Position numbers and translations under genes: made by a program
The notes under the pieces: generated by a model
What the model saw: only the letters and a program-made list of their open reading frames with translations
The model's database searches: none
Told to the model about the DNA's origin: nothing
Assembly: GCF_900188115.1 (NCBI RefSeq)
Contig: NZ_FZNW01000001.1
Span: 62,001 to 126,000, forward strand
Source of the DNA: Haloechinothrix alba
Lineage (GTDB): Bacteria; Actinomycetota; Actinomycetes; Mycobacteriales; Pseudonocardiaceae
Direction: 5' to 3'
DNA length: 64,000 nucleotides
In this document: piece after piece, positions 26,848 to 35,307 of the stretch
Layout: the number at the start of each line of letters is the position of its first letter
How positions within the stretch are numbered: the stretch's first letter is position 1

Positions 26848-27860
26848 TCACGAACGATCGCCGGAGTCGTCCGCTGAGCCGGACGACGAGGACTCATCGG
26901 GAACCGTGTGTCCGTTGACTTCCGGAAACGTCTCCCGAAACACGTCGATCGATGAGTCAGGGGTCAAGTCGAATGTTTCCAGTAGCCACCGCATTCGATC
27001 GTCGCGCATGACGCCGCGTACCTGCTCGTCGGTCAGCGTCGCTGTCGGGATGAGCTTTTCCAGCGGCGAGTCTCCCCGCTCCTCGGCCTCCTGCCGCTTC
27101 TCGGCCAGAAACTCCCGCGCCTCGCTCGACCGACCCTTCCGGTCGGCTTCGTGGAACCGTTGCGCCCTCTCTTCACACGTGGTCAGCGCGTCGACCTGAT
27201 CCAGCTCCAGCTCCCGCCAAGCATTCCGGTTCACCCGCACCCCACCAGCGACCGAATGCAGGATTCCGTTATACACCAGATCCCACATCCGCCGATCCAT
27301 CTGGAAATCCATCAAAGGAGCCCGCCCCGTCGACAACACATCCGACAACACCAGGATCCGCCTACCCCCAGTCCGATACCCCACATCGATACGGGTCAAC
27401 TCATACAGGTTCACGAACTCCTTCTGCCGCACCAGGCGAAACCACATCTTCTCCCGCTGAAACCAATCAGCCCCGCAGCATCCACCTCATACGTCCCCGA
27501 CCGAGCACCGATCAACGCAGCAACCACCGCCAGCAGCCACGTAAACCAAAACGTCCAAATCCCCAGACCATCCCCCTGCGCCAACGACACCAACGACAAT
27601 CCAGCGGCCGTCATCCCAGCCGTCACCGCCCCAGCAAGCACCTTCCCCCGAGCATTCTCCCGATGCCACGCCAACACCGGCCCCAACCCCGAGGGCGGAG
27701 CCGGCTTGGCCGACACCCGAAGATCCCGATAACGATCCTCCTCCGGCAACACAGCCGGACCCCGAAACGCCCTCCCCGCAGGCGGAAACGGCTCACCCGA
27801 CTGCGAATCAGGACGCGGAGGAAGATCAGCGGCAGGCCCCTGGCGACCGCCGCGAGTCAT
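26848..27860 (-). pseudogene. Frameshifted second copy of the putative immunity membrane protein
   Basis: Two overlapping frames (27860-27411 and 27447-26848) align end to end with the intact gene at 27857-28840. Adding one G in the GGGG run (CCCC at 27471-27474 on the + strand) restores a single 337-residue protein, converting AAGLIGFSGRR into AAGADWFQREK. Shared blocks include DLPPRPD.QSGEPFPP, two TM helices and RMWDLVYNGILHS.AGG.RVNRNAWRELELDQVD. Its ATG overlaps the preceding stop (ATGA). It may be a real one-base deletion, a variable homopolymer, or a sequencing error. Confidence 0.8.
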
Positions 27861-28840
27861 TGCAATGACTCCGGGAGAACGTCCTTAACCAGCACCGGAA
27901 ACTCCGCACGGAACCGTTCGGGCGGCATGTCCTGGGGAAGCCGGAGGATTTCGATATAGCGACGAAACTGCGGGTCTTGCATAATCTCACGAACGTCCTC
28001 GTCGCTGAGGTTCGCAGTGCGCACCCGGTCCTCAGGGTCCGCGATCCGCCCTCCCTCGGCCCGAGCCTCATGTAGTTGCTCTTGAACTACTTGCTGCGCC
28101 TCACTCAACCGACCCTTCTTGTCTGGTTCGAGGGACCGTCGCACCCACTCTTCTCGCGTGATCAGCCCGTCAACCTGATCCAGCTCCAGTTCCCGCCAGG
28201 CATTCCGATTCACCCGCGCCCCACCAGCGGCCGAATGCAGGATCCCGTTATACACCAGATCCCACATCCGCCGATCACACTGGAAATCTCGAATCGGCAA
28301 ATCGACACCATCGTCCTCGTCCGAGAGCGCCAGATGCATCGCTGACGTCGCGTAAGTGACCTCGACTCTGGTCAGCTCGTACAGCCGTACCACTCGATCC
28401 CGCGTCGTGATCCCCCACCGGATGACATCCAGCTGAAACCAGTCCGCACCAGCCGAGTACACCCGAAATGTGAACGGTTGGGACATCAGGTATGTACCGG
28501 CAGCCACAATGAGCCACACCGGCCATGCCGTCATCCACTCGAACGCATCGCCCCACCGCAACAAAGTCCCCACCGACATGGCGACAACAAGAATCGCAAA
28601 CGCGACGACAGCACCAGTTACCTTCCCCCGAGGACTCTCACGGTGCCACACCAACACCGGCCCCGACCCCACCGGTGGATCCGGCTTACGCGACACCCGC
28701 AACTCACGATCACGATCCCACTCCGCAGGCCGATCACCACCTCGAAACCCTCGACCACGCGGGGGAAACGGCTCGCCCGACTGTGGATCAGGACGCGGAG
28801 GCAAGTCCGATTGGCTCTGCTGGCGAGCGCCTTCGCTCAT
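27857..28840 (-). CDS. Putative immunity membrane protein downstream of the WXG effector
   Basis: 327 residues, no named family recognised. Pro-rich cytoplasmic N-terminus (about 1-70), two TM helices (about 74-94 and 104-120), then a beta-rich domain resembling bacterial PH-like domains (FTFRVYSAGADWFQLDVIRW) and an acidic helical C-terminus. Its ATG overlaps the effector stop in ATGA, implying translational coupling. A duplicated, frameshifted copy follows, again through ATGA. Immunity to a membrane-active effector is inferred from position, coupling, membrane location and duplication. Confidence 0.6.
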   Translation of the reverse strand: MSEGARQQSQSDLPPRPDPQSGEPFPPRGRGFRGGDRPAEWDRDRELRVSRKPDPPVGSGPVLVWHRESPRGKVTGAVVAFAILVVAMSVGTLLRWGDAFEWMTAWPVWLIVAAGTYLMSQPFTFRVYSAGADWFQLDVIRWGITTRDRVVRLYELTRVEVTYATSAMHLALSDEDDGVDLPIRDFQCDRRMWDLVYNGILHSAAGGARVNRNAWRELELDQVDGLITREEWVRRSLEPDKKGRLSEAQQVVQEQLHEARAEGGRIADPEDRVRTANLSDEDVREIMQDPQFRRYIEILRLPQDMPPERFRAEFPVLVKDVLPESLQ

Positions 28841-30090
28841 CGACGACCCTCCTCCCCGATCTCTACCGTTTCGTAGTTCGGCATCGGCTCGTACAGCTCG
28901 TCGCTCGGATCCGGAACAAAGTATTCCACTACATGGCCGCCAGCGAATCCTCCAGCAACACCACCCGCGATCATGCCGAGCGGCGTAAGCGCAGGGTTGA
29001 TGATTCCCAGCCCAGCCCCAACCTGGGCACCTGCCCATGAACCCGCGAGCGTTCCACCTGACCGAGCAGCGGCCTGGGTCCAGGATTGCTCACCTTTGAA
29101 GGCACCTACGGCCTCAGTACCTATGACCGTGATGCTCGACGCGTATGGCAAGCCTTTCAATACCGAAGCAGCCCGACCACTTCCCGGGGGTAGCTGTCCT
29201 TTGCCCGGGTAATGGGCTGCGGCTGCTCGAATCTTGTCCGGCACTTTCTCGGTATACCGTTGAAACTCCGCAACCCGCTCTCGGTAGGAAGCCTCCGCTG
29301 CGCGCGCCTCACCGGCTTTACTGAGCAGCAGCTCGCGTCTGGCATCAGTCATATTGAGTAGGGTTCCCGTGGCCCACTTCTGAAGCACTCTCGCTTCATC
29401 CGCAAGCGTTTGCGCCCTGGACAGCGCCGCCGCTCGTTCGTTCTCCAATCCACCAACGGCACTGAGTACGTTGCCGGCCGTAGTGGTCCCCACCTTCCAG
29501 CCATCGATGTCCCAGTCTTCTGGTCCGGCCATGACCTCGCGGAGGTTGGCGTGGGCTTCGTCCTCCCGGTTGTGGGCGTCCTTGGCGATCTCCAGACACT
29601 CGTTGTAGGCGTCGACCTTGGCGTTGTGCGCGCGGACTTGCTCGTTGTACTCCTCGTTCGCCTGCTGGATGATCCGTACCTGCTCCGGCGGCGTATCGGG
29701 CCTGACCATGCCGATGGCCGTCTCCGGTGGCGGTCCGGGTCCGCTCGGCTCCTTGATGAACGGTTCCTCGACCTCGAGGCCACCACTGCGGGCCTTGTCG
29801 AGCGCCGAGTTCATCCGATCGATCACCTTGTCCAGGGCATCGGCGAACTCACGCAAGGCGCGTTCGTACTCGCGCGCCGTGTAGTCGAGGTCGTCCAGCT
29901 TGCGCCCGACCCCATCCACCGAGACGGCGAACGCGTCATGAGCCGGACCTTCCCACCCCGACTCGGCGGCAGCGATACCCCGGTAGTACCAGCCGCCAGC
30001 GGCTTCGGCCTGCCCGGCCAGGTCACCCAGCCAGTCCGCCGCCTCCCGGCAGGTTCCCGTGCTGCCGTTGATCGTGGTGTTGATGGCCAT
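28837..30090 (-). CDS. Putative type VII secretion effector: WXG domain with glycine-zipper C-terminus
   Basis: 417 residues. Residues 1-105 form a WXG100-like helical hairpin with WEG at 46-48 and a YxxxE export motif at Y70-E74. Residues 135-290 are helical and highly charged. Residues 317-390 are hydrophobic with a dense small-residue pattern (GGTLAGSWAGAQVGAGLG, then MIAGGVAGGFAGG), typical of glycine zippers that insert into membranes. No enzymatic motif is visible. RBS GGGGAG. It lies 22 nt after an EspC-like gene and is ATGA-coupled to the next gene. Export by an ESX system and membrane toxicity are inferences; a non-toxic surface protein is the alternative. Confidence 0.6.
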   Translation of the reverse strand: MAINTTINGSTGTCREAADWLGDLAGQAEAAGGWYYRGIAAAESGWEGPAHDAFAVSVDGVGRKLDDLDYTAREYERALREFADALDKVIDRMNSALDKARSGGLEVEEPFIKEPSGPGPPPETAIGMVRPDTPPEQVRIIQQANEEYNEQVRAHNAKVDAYNECLEIAKDAHNREDEAHANLREVMAGPEDWDIDGWKVGTTTAGNVLSAVGGLENERAAALSRAQTLADEARVLQKWATGTLLNMTDARRELLLSKAGEARAAEASYRERVAEFQRYTEKVPDKIRAAAAHYPGKGQLPPGSGRAASVLKGLPYASSITVIGTEAVGAFKGEQSWTQAAARSGGTLAGSWAGAQVGAGLGIINPALTPLGMIAGGVAGGFAGGHVVEYFVPDPSDELYEPMPNYETVEIGEEGRR

Positions 30091-30111
30091 GACTCCCCGC
30101 GCCCCCTCGGA

Positions 30112-30630
30112 TCAGCCTGCTCCCGGCCGGTGGGCCGGTCTCGAACGCCCGGACGAGCCGTCATCGGTCTCCGGCTCCGCATCGCCATTGTCGACCTCGG
30201 GAGCGGGTGCCCGGCCTGGGCGATCCGCGCCGCGCTCGTCCACCGGTGCGTGCTCCAGCGGATCGTCCAACCGTCGTTGAATCTCACTCGTATCGTCCGT
30301 CCTGGGGACAGCACCCGGCCCGTACTGGGGCTCGTCGGCGGCGAAGTACTTCTCGTAGCGCAATCGGCCTTCGTTGGTGTTCTCCACCTCGCCGTAGGAA
30401 CCATCCGCCCGGTCCACCTTGTCGGCAGTGTCGTCCATGTACTGCGCCAGCACGACAGCGATCTGCTGCACCCTGGCCATCGCGTCACCCACCACGTCCG
30501 ACGAGGCCCCGGCGTCCACCGACTTCGCCTCGGCCTGCGTCGCTCGATCGAGGGTGCTCGCCCCGAGCCGGAACCGGTCCCGCGTCAGTTGGAGCGCGTG
30601 ACTTTCGTAGCTGTACCCGTCGCCTTCCAT
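30112..30630 (-). CDS. EspC-like WXG100-superfamily protein
   Basis: 172 residues. An N-terminal helical region (LQLTRDRFRLGASTLDRATQAEAKS, then DVVGDAMARVQQIAVVLAQYMDDTADKVDRADGSYGEVE) resembles ESX secretion-associated proteins of the EspC type. The acidic, Pro-rich tail is disordered. It probably acts as partner or chaperone of the downstream effector. RBS GAGGCAAG; 27 nt after the SseB-like gene. Confidence 0.65.
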   Translation of the reverse strand: MEGDGYSYESHALQLTRDRFRLGASTLDRATQAEAKSVDAGASSDVVGDAMARVQQIAVVLAQYMDDTADKVDRADGSYGEVENTNEGRLRYEKYFAADEPQYGPGAVPRTDDTSEIQRRLDDPLEHAPVDERGADRPGRAPAPEVDNGDAEPETDDGSSGRSRPAHRPGAG

Positions 30631-30657
30631 GACTTGCCTCGTTACCTATAAGTAGCT

Positions 30658-31305
30658 TTATCGGCTCCAGTCCTGCACTACGCCCGTGTGTCGCGCCTCC
30701 TCCGCCAACACGGGGTTGATCGCCACGCCACGTGCGCCGGACTCGTCTGCCACCTGTTCGATGGAGTCGGCCTCGATCGCCGCCGCTGCCTGGTACGGAC
30801 CGCACGACTGCCGCAACGCGTCCAGCGAGGTGTACACGCAGAGCAACGGCTTACCCGACTCGTCGGGGTGCAGCTCGGCCATGACCGTGCGGTCGCCCTT
30901 GCGCACCGGCCTGCTCGGGATCCACACCCGACCGTCCCCGGCTGGGACCTCCTCGATGCGCTCCAAAGGTTCCTGCGCCCGGGGGTCCGGCTCCGGATAC
31001 CGGTGACCTTCCGGCAGCCACACGTCCAGGCCCACCAACACGGTGGGACGGATCGCCTCAACCACCCGTTCCAGTTCGGCGAAGCTCGGCCGCGCATGCG
31101 GCTGCCCGGCACCGCACGAGGTCGCCAGGCGCGTGAAGCTGGTGAACGCGACGAAGACGATCTCGCCCTGCGGGGTCTGGCGCAGCTCCAGGGCACCGTC
31201 CGCGCCGGTGAGCACGTACAGCTCTTCCACCGCACGGCCGGACAGGTCCTCGAACAGCACGAGCGTGGTGCGATCGAACGGCCGCAGTCCATCGCCTTCC
31301 GCCAT
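30658..31305 (-). CDS. SseB-like domain protein (SAV_915 type)
   Basis: 215 residues with two halves related to the SseB N-terminal fold: FVAFTSFTRLATSCGAGQPHAR and LLCVYTSLDALRQSCGPYQAAAAIEAD are internal repeats of the same motif (ThrSer...Leu..SCG). Such proteins occur next to WXG genes in Actinobacteria. First gene of the effector operon. The ATG at 31305 has GAGGGGG upstream; GTG 31326 is the alternative. Function unknown. Confidence 0.65.
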   Translation of the reverse strand: MAEGDGLRPFDRTTLVLFEDLSGRAVEELYVLTGADGALELRQTPQGEIVFVAFTSFTRLATSCGAGQPHARPSFAELERVVEAIRPTVLVGLDVWLPEGHRYPEPDPRAQEPLERIEEVPAGDGRVWIPSRPVRKGDRTVMAELHPDESGKPLLCVYTSLDALRQSCGPYQAAAAIEADSIEQVADESGARGVAINPVLAEEARHTGVVQDWSR

Positions 31306-31450
31306 CGGCGTCCCCCTCACCGTCACCTGCGCCTACGGGCGCGCATCACGACGGAAGCACACCCCACTACGCAGCGCAACCCACTTGTTCGCATGGGTAG
31401 CAGCTGCCGTGGCTGCAACGTCATCCACGCCGAACGCCGCATCTTAGATG

Positions 31451-31486
31451 ATACCAAAATGGTGCGAAATGATACCATTATGGTAT
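31451..31486 (+). promoter_or_regulatory. Double palindromic operator of the RelBE-like module
   Basis: ATACCATTATGGTAT (31472-31486, palindromic around its centre) and a half-degenerate copy ATACCAAAATGGT (31451-31463) start 21 bp apart, two helical turns. The second covers TACCAT, a -10-like hexamer 6 nt before the antitoxin ATG at 31485. Ribbon-helix-helix antitoxins bind such paired repeats to repress themselves. Confidence 0.65.
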
Positions 31487-31745
31487 GGCCATGACCTTGC
31501 GACTGCCGTCCGAACTCGAGGACGAGCTGCGTGCCGCGGCAGAGGAGGATCGCCGCAGCGTGCAGCAAACCATGGTACTCGCGATCGAGGCATACCTGTC
31601 CAGGCGGGAGACGTCCGAGATCAAAGCGGACGCGGAAACTCTCCGTGCCCTGGCCGATGCCCGAGAACAGGTGGCGCGCGGTGAGGTCTACAGCACTGAC
31701 GAAGTGCTGGCCGCGCTCGACAAGCGTCGTGCACACAGCGCGTGA
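31485..31745 (+). CDS. Ribbon-helix-helix antitoxin
   Basis: 86 residues. N-terminal RHH domain (MTLRLPSELEDELRAAAEEDRRSVQQTMVLAIEAYL) followed by an acidic helical tail that would wrap the toxin. The stop overlaps the toxin start (GTGA). It probably represses its own operon with the toxin as co-repressor, using the operator at 31451-31486. The ATG at 31491 is an alternative start. Confidence 0.85.
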   Translation: MAMTLRLPSELEDELRAAAEEDRRSVQQTMVLAIEAYLSRRETSEIKADAETLRALADAREQVARGEVYSTDEVLAALDKRRAHSA

Positions 31746-32023
31746 ACGCGTCACCGTACGAGGTCCTGTGGTCGAACGCGGCACGTCGCGCCGTTACGCA
31801 GAAGCTTCCGGAAGGCGTAGCGGTGGCCGCCGCGGACCTCATCACCGGCCCTCTCCGCGATCATCCCCGCCGCATCGGTAAGCCACTGGGCGAGGAACTG
31901 GCAGGCATATACAGCGCACGGCTCGCACGAGACTGGTGCGTACTGTACGAGATCGACGAGATCTCGCGAGCGATCATGGTTCTCGACATCCGCCACCGCT
32001 CGGTCGCTTACCGAGTGCGATGA
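31742..32023 (+). CDS. RelE/ParE-superfamily toxin
   Basis: 93 residues. The RelE fold is recognisable from SNAARRAVTQKLPEGVAVAAADL, RRIGKPLGEELAGIYSARLARDWCVLYEIDE and VLDIRHRSVAYR, with basic residues where RelE toxins contact ribosomal RNA. Likely a ribosome-dependent mRNA endonuclease. GTG start overlapping the antitoxin stop. Confidence 0.87.
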   Translation: MNASPYEVLWSNAARRAVTQKLPEGVAVAAADLITGPLRDHPRRIGKPLGEELAGIYSARLARDWCVLYEIDEISRAIMVLDIRHRSVAYRVR

Positions 32024-32122
32024 GGTGCCTCGTGCAAGGAAACGAACGCTTGGCCACCGCTGAGTGAGACCGTCACCGTACTAACCAGCTGAGCGAGAAA
32101 GCACTGGTCGGAGCCCTCCCGC

Positions 32123-33268
32123 TCAGGGCCGCAACAGTTGCCGCACCCGTGCGGCTTCGCGGGTGAGATGGTCACGTTCCGGCACGCTGGTCGCGACGCG
32201 GGAGGCCTCGGCATACAGCTCCGCGGCGTGCTCGAGGTCGCCGGCACGTTCGTGCAGGTATGCCGTCACCGCGGCGTAACGGGGCAGGTTGGGGTCCACG
32301 TCAGCCAGCGCCGCCAGGCCGGCCTGCGGCCCGTCGGCCTCGCCGACGGCCACCGCGCGGTTGAGCCGCACCACCGGACTGTCGGTGCGGAGCAGCAACT
32401 CGTCGTACCACTCCACGATCTGTACCCAATCCGTCTCGGCGGTGCTCCGCGCGTCCGCGTGCAGGGCGGCGATCGCGGCCTGCGCCTGGTACTCGCCCAG
32501 CCGGTCGCGGGCCAGCGCGGTCTGCAGGATCGTCACCCCCTCGGCGATCAGGCCGGTGTCCCAGCGCGATCGGTCCTGCTCGGCGAGCGGCACCAAACGA
32601 CCGCCCGGACCGGTGCGAGACTCGCGACGCGCGTGATGCAGCAGCATGAGCGCGAGCAGCCCCGCGACCTCGGGCTCGTCGGTCAGGGCGGCAAGGTGGC
32701 GGGTGAGGCGGATCGCTTCGGCAGCCAGGTCGACGTCCCCGCCATACCCCTCGTTGAACACGAGGTAGAGAACCCGAAGCACCGTCGGCAGGTCGCCGGG
32801 CTGGTCGAGCCGCAGCCCCGCGATCCGCCGCTTGGCCCGGCTGATCCGCTGCGCCATGGTCGGCTCGGGGACGAGGTACGCCGTCGCGATCTGCCGCGTG
32901 GTCAGGCCGGCGACCGCGCGCAGTGTCAGGGCGACGGCCGGGCCGGGAGGCAGTGTGGGGTGCGCACACAGGAAGTAGAGCCGGAGCGTGTCGTCCGCGG
33001 CGGGCACCGGGCCGGGCGGGGGTTCGACCTCCACATCAAGCTCACGTCCCCGCCGCGACGCCTCGGCACGGGCGGCGTCGAGGAACTTGCGCCACGCGAC
33101 CGTGACCAGCCACGCCTTCGGATCACGCGGTGGATCGTCCGGCCACGTCTCCAGCGCACGGATCAGTGCTTCCTGCACGGCATCCTCGGCCGGCGCGAAG
33201 TCGGCTCCGCGCCGGACGAGGACACCGATCACCGCAGGAACCAGCTCCCGAAGCAGCGACTCGTTCAC
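32123..33268 (-). CDS. ECF sigma factor of the YCII-linked group (DUF6596)
   Basis: 381 residues. Sigma region 2 (RRGADFAPAEDAVQEALIRALETWP), region 4 (LTLRAVAGLTTRQIATAYLVPEPTMAQRISRAKRRI), and a long C-terminal helical extension with TPR-like repeats (FNEGYGGDVDLAAEAIRLTRHL onward). GTG start at 33268 overlaps the YCII stop in GTGA, so the two are translationally coupled. This pairing is standard for the group; the extension probably replaces an anti-sigma factor. Confidence 0.9.
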   Translation of the reverse strand: MNESLLRELVPAVIGVLVRRGADFAPAEDAVQEALIRALETWPDDPPRDPKAWLVTVAWRKFLDAARAEASRRGRELDVEVEPPPGPVPAADDTLRLYFLCAHPTLPPGPAVALTLRAVAGLTTRQIATAYLVPEPTMAQRISRAKRRIAGLRLDQPGDLPTVLRVLYLVFNEGYGGDVDLAAEAIRLTRHLAALTDEPEVAGLLALMLLHHARRESRTGPGGRLVPLAEQDRSRWDTGLIAEGVTILQTALARDRLGEYQAQAAIAALHADARSTAETDWVQIVEWYDELLLRTDSPVVRLNRAVAVGEADGPQAGLAALADVDPNLPRYAAVTAYLHERAGDLEHAAELYAEASRVATSVPERDHLTREAARVRQLLRP

Positions 33269-33672
33269 TCGGTCACCGTGGGCTGCTCGGACAGGAACGG
33301 GCGCACCTCGAGCCACTCGTGGATCGGCTCGCCGCCTGCCCCTGGAGCGGCGGACAGCTCCCCGGCCAGCGCGACCGCGCGGTCCCACGACTCCACGTCG
33401 ATGACCATCCAGCCGGCGATGAGGTCCTTGGTCTCGGCGAACGGACCATCGGTCACCGGTGGGCGCCCCTCGCCGTCATACCGCACGAACGCGCCCTCGG
33501 GCGCCAGCGCTTGCCCGTCGACGAACTCACCCGTCTCTTCCAATCGGGCGGCGAAGTCGTTCATGTACTGTATGTGCGCGTCGACTTCCTCCGGTGTCCA
33601 CTTGTCCATCGGCACCCAGTCGCCAACGGGGGTCGGGCCACCCCGGTAGTGCTTCAGCAGCAGGTACTTCAT
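33265..33672 (-). CDS. YCII-related (DGPF-domain) protein
   Basis: 135 residues. MKYLLLKHYRGG at the N-terminus, TDGPFAETKDLIAGWMVIDV (DGPF motif) and the ferredoxin-like fold pattern of YCII proteins. The start at 33672 has AAGGAGAA upstream. Encoded immediately before, and coupled to, the sigma factor gene. Probably a ligand-binding or regulatory partner. Confidence 0.92.
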   Translation of the reverse strand: MKYLLLKHYRGGPTPVGDWVPMDKWTPEEVDAHIQYMNDFAARLEETGEFVDGQALAPEGAFVRYDGEGRPPVTDGPFAETKDLIAGWMVIDVESWDRAVALAGELSAAPGAGGEPIHEWLEVRPFLSEQPTVTE

Positions 33673-33882
33673 GGCGGTTCTCCTTCTCGTCGCGCGGCCC
33701 GTCGTGGCCACTCTCGTCCCTGGGACGGAGCCGGCGCCACATTCTCGACACCCGGAGGCGTGCCGAGTTCCACGACCTAACGTCTTGCCGTCACCGCCCC
33801 GGCGTGGCCCCTACCGGGCAGCAGGCTCCCGCGCCATACAACCTCACCAGCCCTGGGCCCGTGGGAGACCCAGGGCGTCCGG

Positions 33883-34242
33883 TCAGGGCAGGTGTGCGAG
33901 CACGTTGACGACTGTGCCGCTGGGATCCTCCACGAAGAAGCGGCGTACACCCCAGGGCTCGTCGGTGAGCGGGTAGACGACACGCGAGCCGCGGCGCACG
34001 ACCTCGGCGTGGGCCGCATCGACCGCTGCCGGATCACCAACGTCGATCCCGAATCGGGGCGGCGGATCCTCCATCCCGCGTGGCGGCACGATGACCTGTG
34101 CCGTGGGGTTGGTCGGCGCTCGCAAGCCCAGCACCGGGTCTTCCATGGCGACCTCGAGCCCGAACACCTCGACGTAGAAGTCGCGGGACGCGGCGAGATC
34201 GTCTCCGCCTGCGTAGGAAATGATTCTGCTGATCACAGCCAC
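33883..34242 (-). CDS. VOC-family (glyoxalase-like) protein
   Basis: 119 residues. One full vicinal-oxygen-chelate domain: SRDFYVEVFGLEVAMEDPVLGL, RFGIDVGDPAAVDAAHAEVVRRG, WGVRRFFVEDPSGTVVNVLAHL. The C-terminal Asp-Pro-x-Gly-x-x-(V/I)-x-(V/F) is typical. No resistance or catabolic neighbour suggests a substrate. Start GTG 34242; GTG 34236 is nearly as good. Confidence 0.82.
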   Translation of the reverse strand: MAVISRIISYAGGDDLAASRDFYVEVFGLEVAMEDPVLGLRAPTNPTAQVIVPPRGMEDPPPRFGIDVGDPAAVDAAHAEVVRRGSRVVYPLTDEPWGVRRFFVEDPSGTVVNVLAHLP

Positions 34243-34350
34243 ATCATCGCAGCCACGTTCGGCATCCAGCTTGGTCGAATCGGAAGTCCCGCCGTCACCA
34301 CGCGGGCCCAGCCGTGATGTGCACAGACAGGACAAGACCTGCGCGCAGGC

Positions 34351-34470
34351 CTACGAGGGCGTAACGCCCCGCAGGAACGCACGCCAGGCGGGGGAGGGAT
34401 CGGCGAGGACCGGCGTCGCGGTCCTTCGAGTCGCGCACACCGAGTCCGCTGAACGCGGATTCGCAATTGA
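34351..34470 (-). pseudogene. Remnant of a DUF397 gene
   Basis: The 3' half of a DUF397 gene: GVRDSKDRDAG in one frame, then PAWRAFLRGVTPS and stop in another, offset by a 2-nt deletion. It matches the intact copy at 35107 (41 nt with three mismatches at the 3' end; 23 identical nt around GCGGTCCTTCGAGTCGCG). The 5' half is missing; the MazEF-like promoter begins there. Confidence 0.7.
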
Positions 34471-34483
34471 ATCCCGCAATGGG

Positions 34484-34489
34484 TACCAT
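34484..34489 (+). promoter_or_regulatory. -10 hexamer of the MazEF-like module
   Basis: TACCAT lies 6 nt before the antitoxin ATG at 34496, the same arrangement and hexamer as the RelBE-like module at 31473. The inverted half-sites TACC / GGTA flank ATAGC here. Confidence 0.45.
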
Positions 34490-34495
34490 AGCGGT

Positions 34496-34732
34496 ATGAC
34501 AAGGCAGATAGCGATACGGCTTCCTGACGAGCTGGTGGAATTCATCGACGAGGCCGTAGCGCACGGCGAGGCCGCAAGCAGGGCCGAGCTTGTGGGCCAG
34601 GCAGTTGAGCGGGAACGACGTCGGGAGATCGCCGCTCGGGACGCCGCCATCCTGGCGCGAACAGGCCCGGATGCCGAGTTGGACGACCTCGCGCGGTTCG
34701 CTGCCCAGACCCCCCTGGATGACCTGGGCTGA
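34496..34732 (+). CDS. Ribbon-helix-helix antitoxin (MazE-like)
   Basis: 78 residues. RHH domain RQIAIRLPDELVEFIDEAVAHGEAASRAELVGQAVERER, then an acidic tail (ELDDLARFAAQTPLDDLG) that would block the MazF active site. The stop and the toxin start share one base (TGATG). Confidence 0.87.
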   Translation: MTRQIAIRLPDELVEFIDEAVAHGEAASRAELVGQAVERERRREIAARDAAILARTGPDAELDDLARFAAQTPLDDLG

Positions 34733-35031
34733 TGCGGCCTATCCACATCGCGCAGTTGGACAAGTCCCGCCCCGTGCTGGTGCTCACTCGCGAACTTGTG
34801 CGCCCGCACCTCACGCGGGTGACCGTCGCCCCGATCACCACGACAACCCGCGGGCTGTCGACCGAGGTGCCGGTGGGGCCAGACAACGGGCTCGACCACG
34901 ACTGCGTGGTCAGCTGCGACAACATCGTCACGGTTCCCGCCACGACGCTCGGACGCCAAGTCGGCTACTTCCTGCCGCGGCAAGAACCCGGCCTGGCCGA
35001 GGCGATCCGCAGCGCCTTCGATCTCACCTGA
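34732..35031 (+). CDS. MazF/PemK-family endoribonuclease toxin
   Basis: 99 residues. Hallmarks: RPIHIAQLDKSRPVLVLTRE, VTVAPITTTTRGLSTEVPVG and CVVSCDNIVTVPATTLG. Arg and Ser/Thr in the second and third motifs form the RNase site. It cleaves RNA at short sequences and is neutralised by the upstream antitoxin. It lies between a DUF397 remnant and an intact DUF397 gene. Confidence 0.9.
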   Translation: MRPIHIAQLDKSRPVLVLTRELVRPHLTRVTVAPITTTTRGLSTEVPVGPDNGLDHDCVVSCDNIVTVPATTLGRQVGYFLPRQEPGLAEAIRSAFDLT

Positions 35032-35106
35032 CCACTACACCCCCAGTACGCGCGCCCGCCACCCGGACGGCGCAGTGCTTCCGCCGACCTCGGGGCTCGC
35101 GCAGGC

Positions 35107-35307
35107 TTACGAGGGCGTGACGCCTCGCAGGAACGCACGCCAGGCGGAGGAGGGGACAGCCAGGTAACCGGCATCGCGGTCCTTCGAGTCGCGCACTCCG
35201 ACGGAAGGCACCCGCGCAGTCAACGCGACCTCCACGCAGTTGCCGCCGTTGCCAGCACTGTAACTGCTCGTGATCCACGTGGCTCGGGTGAAATTCGGGG
35301 TAGCCAT
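35107..35307 (-). CDS. DUF397 protein
   Basis: 66 residues. Full DUF397 pattern: ATWITSSYSAGNGGNCVEVAL, VGVRDSKDRDAG, PSSAWRAFLRGV. It follows the XRE regulator by 23 nt, the usual partnership (WhiJ-like system) in Streptomyces and Pseudonocardiaceae, where the small protein counters the regulator. ATG 35307 has AAGGGG upstream; GTG 35310 is adjacent. Confidence 0.9.
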   Translation of the reverse strand: MATPNFTRATWITSSYSAGNGGNCVEVALTARVPSVGVRDSKDRDAGYLAVPSSAWRAFLRGVTPS

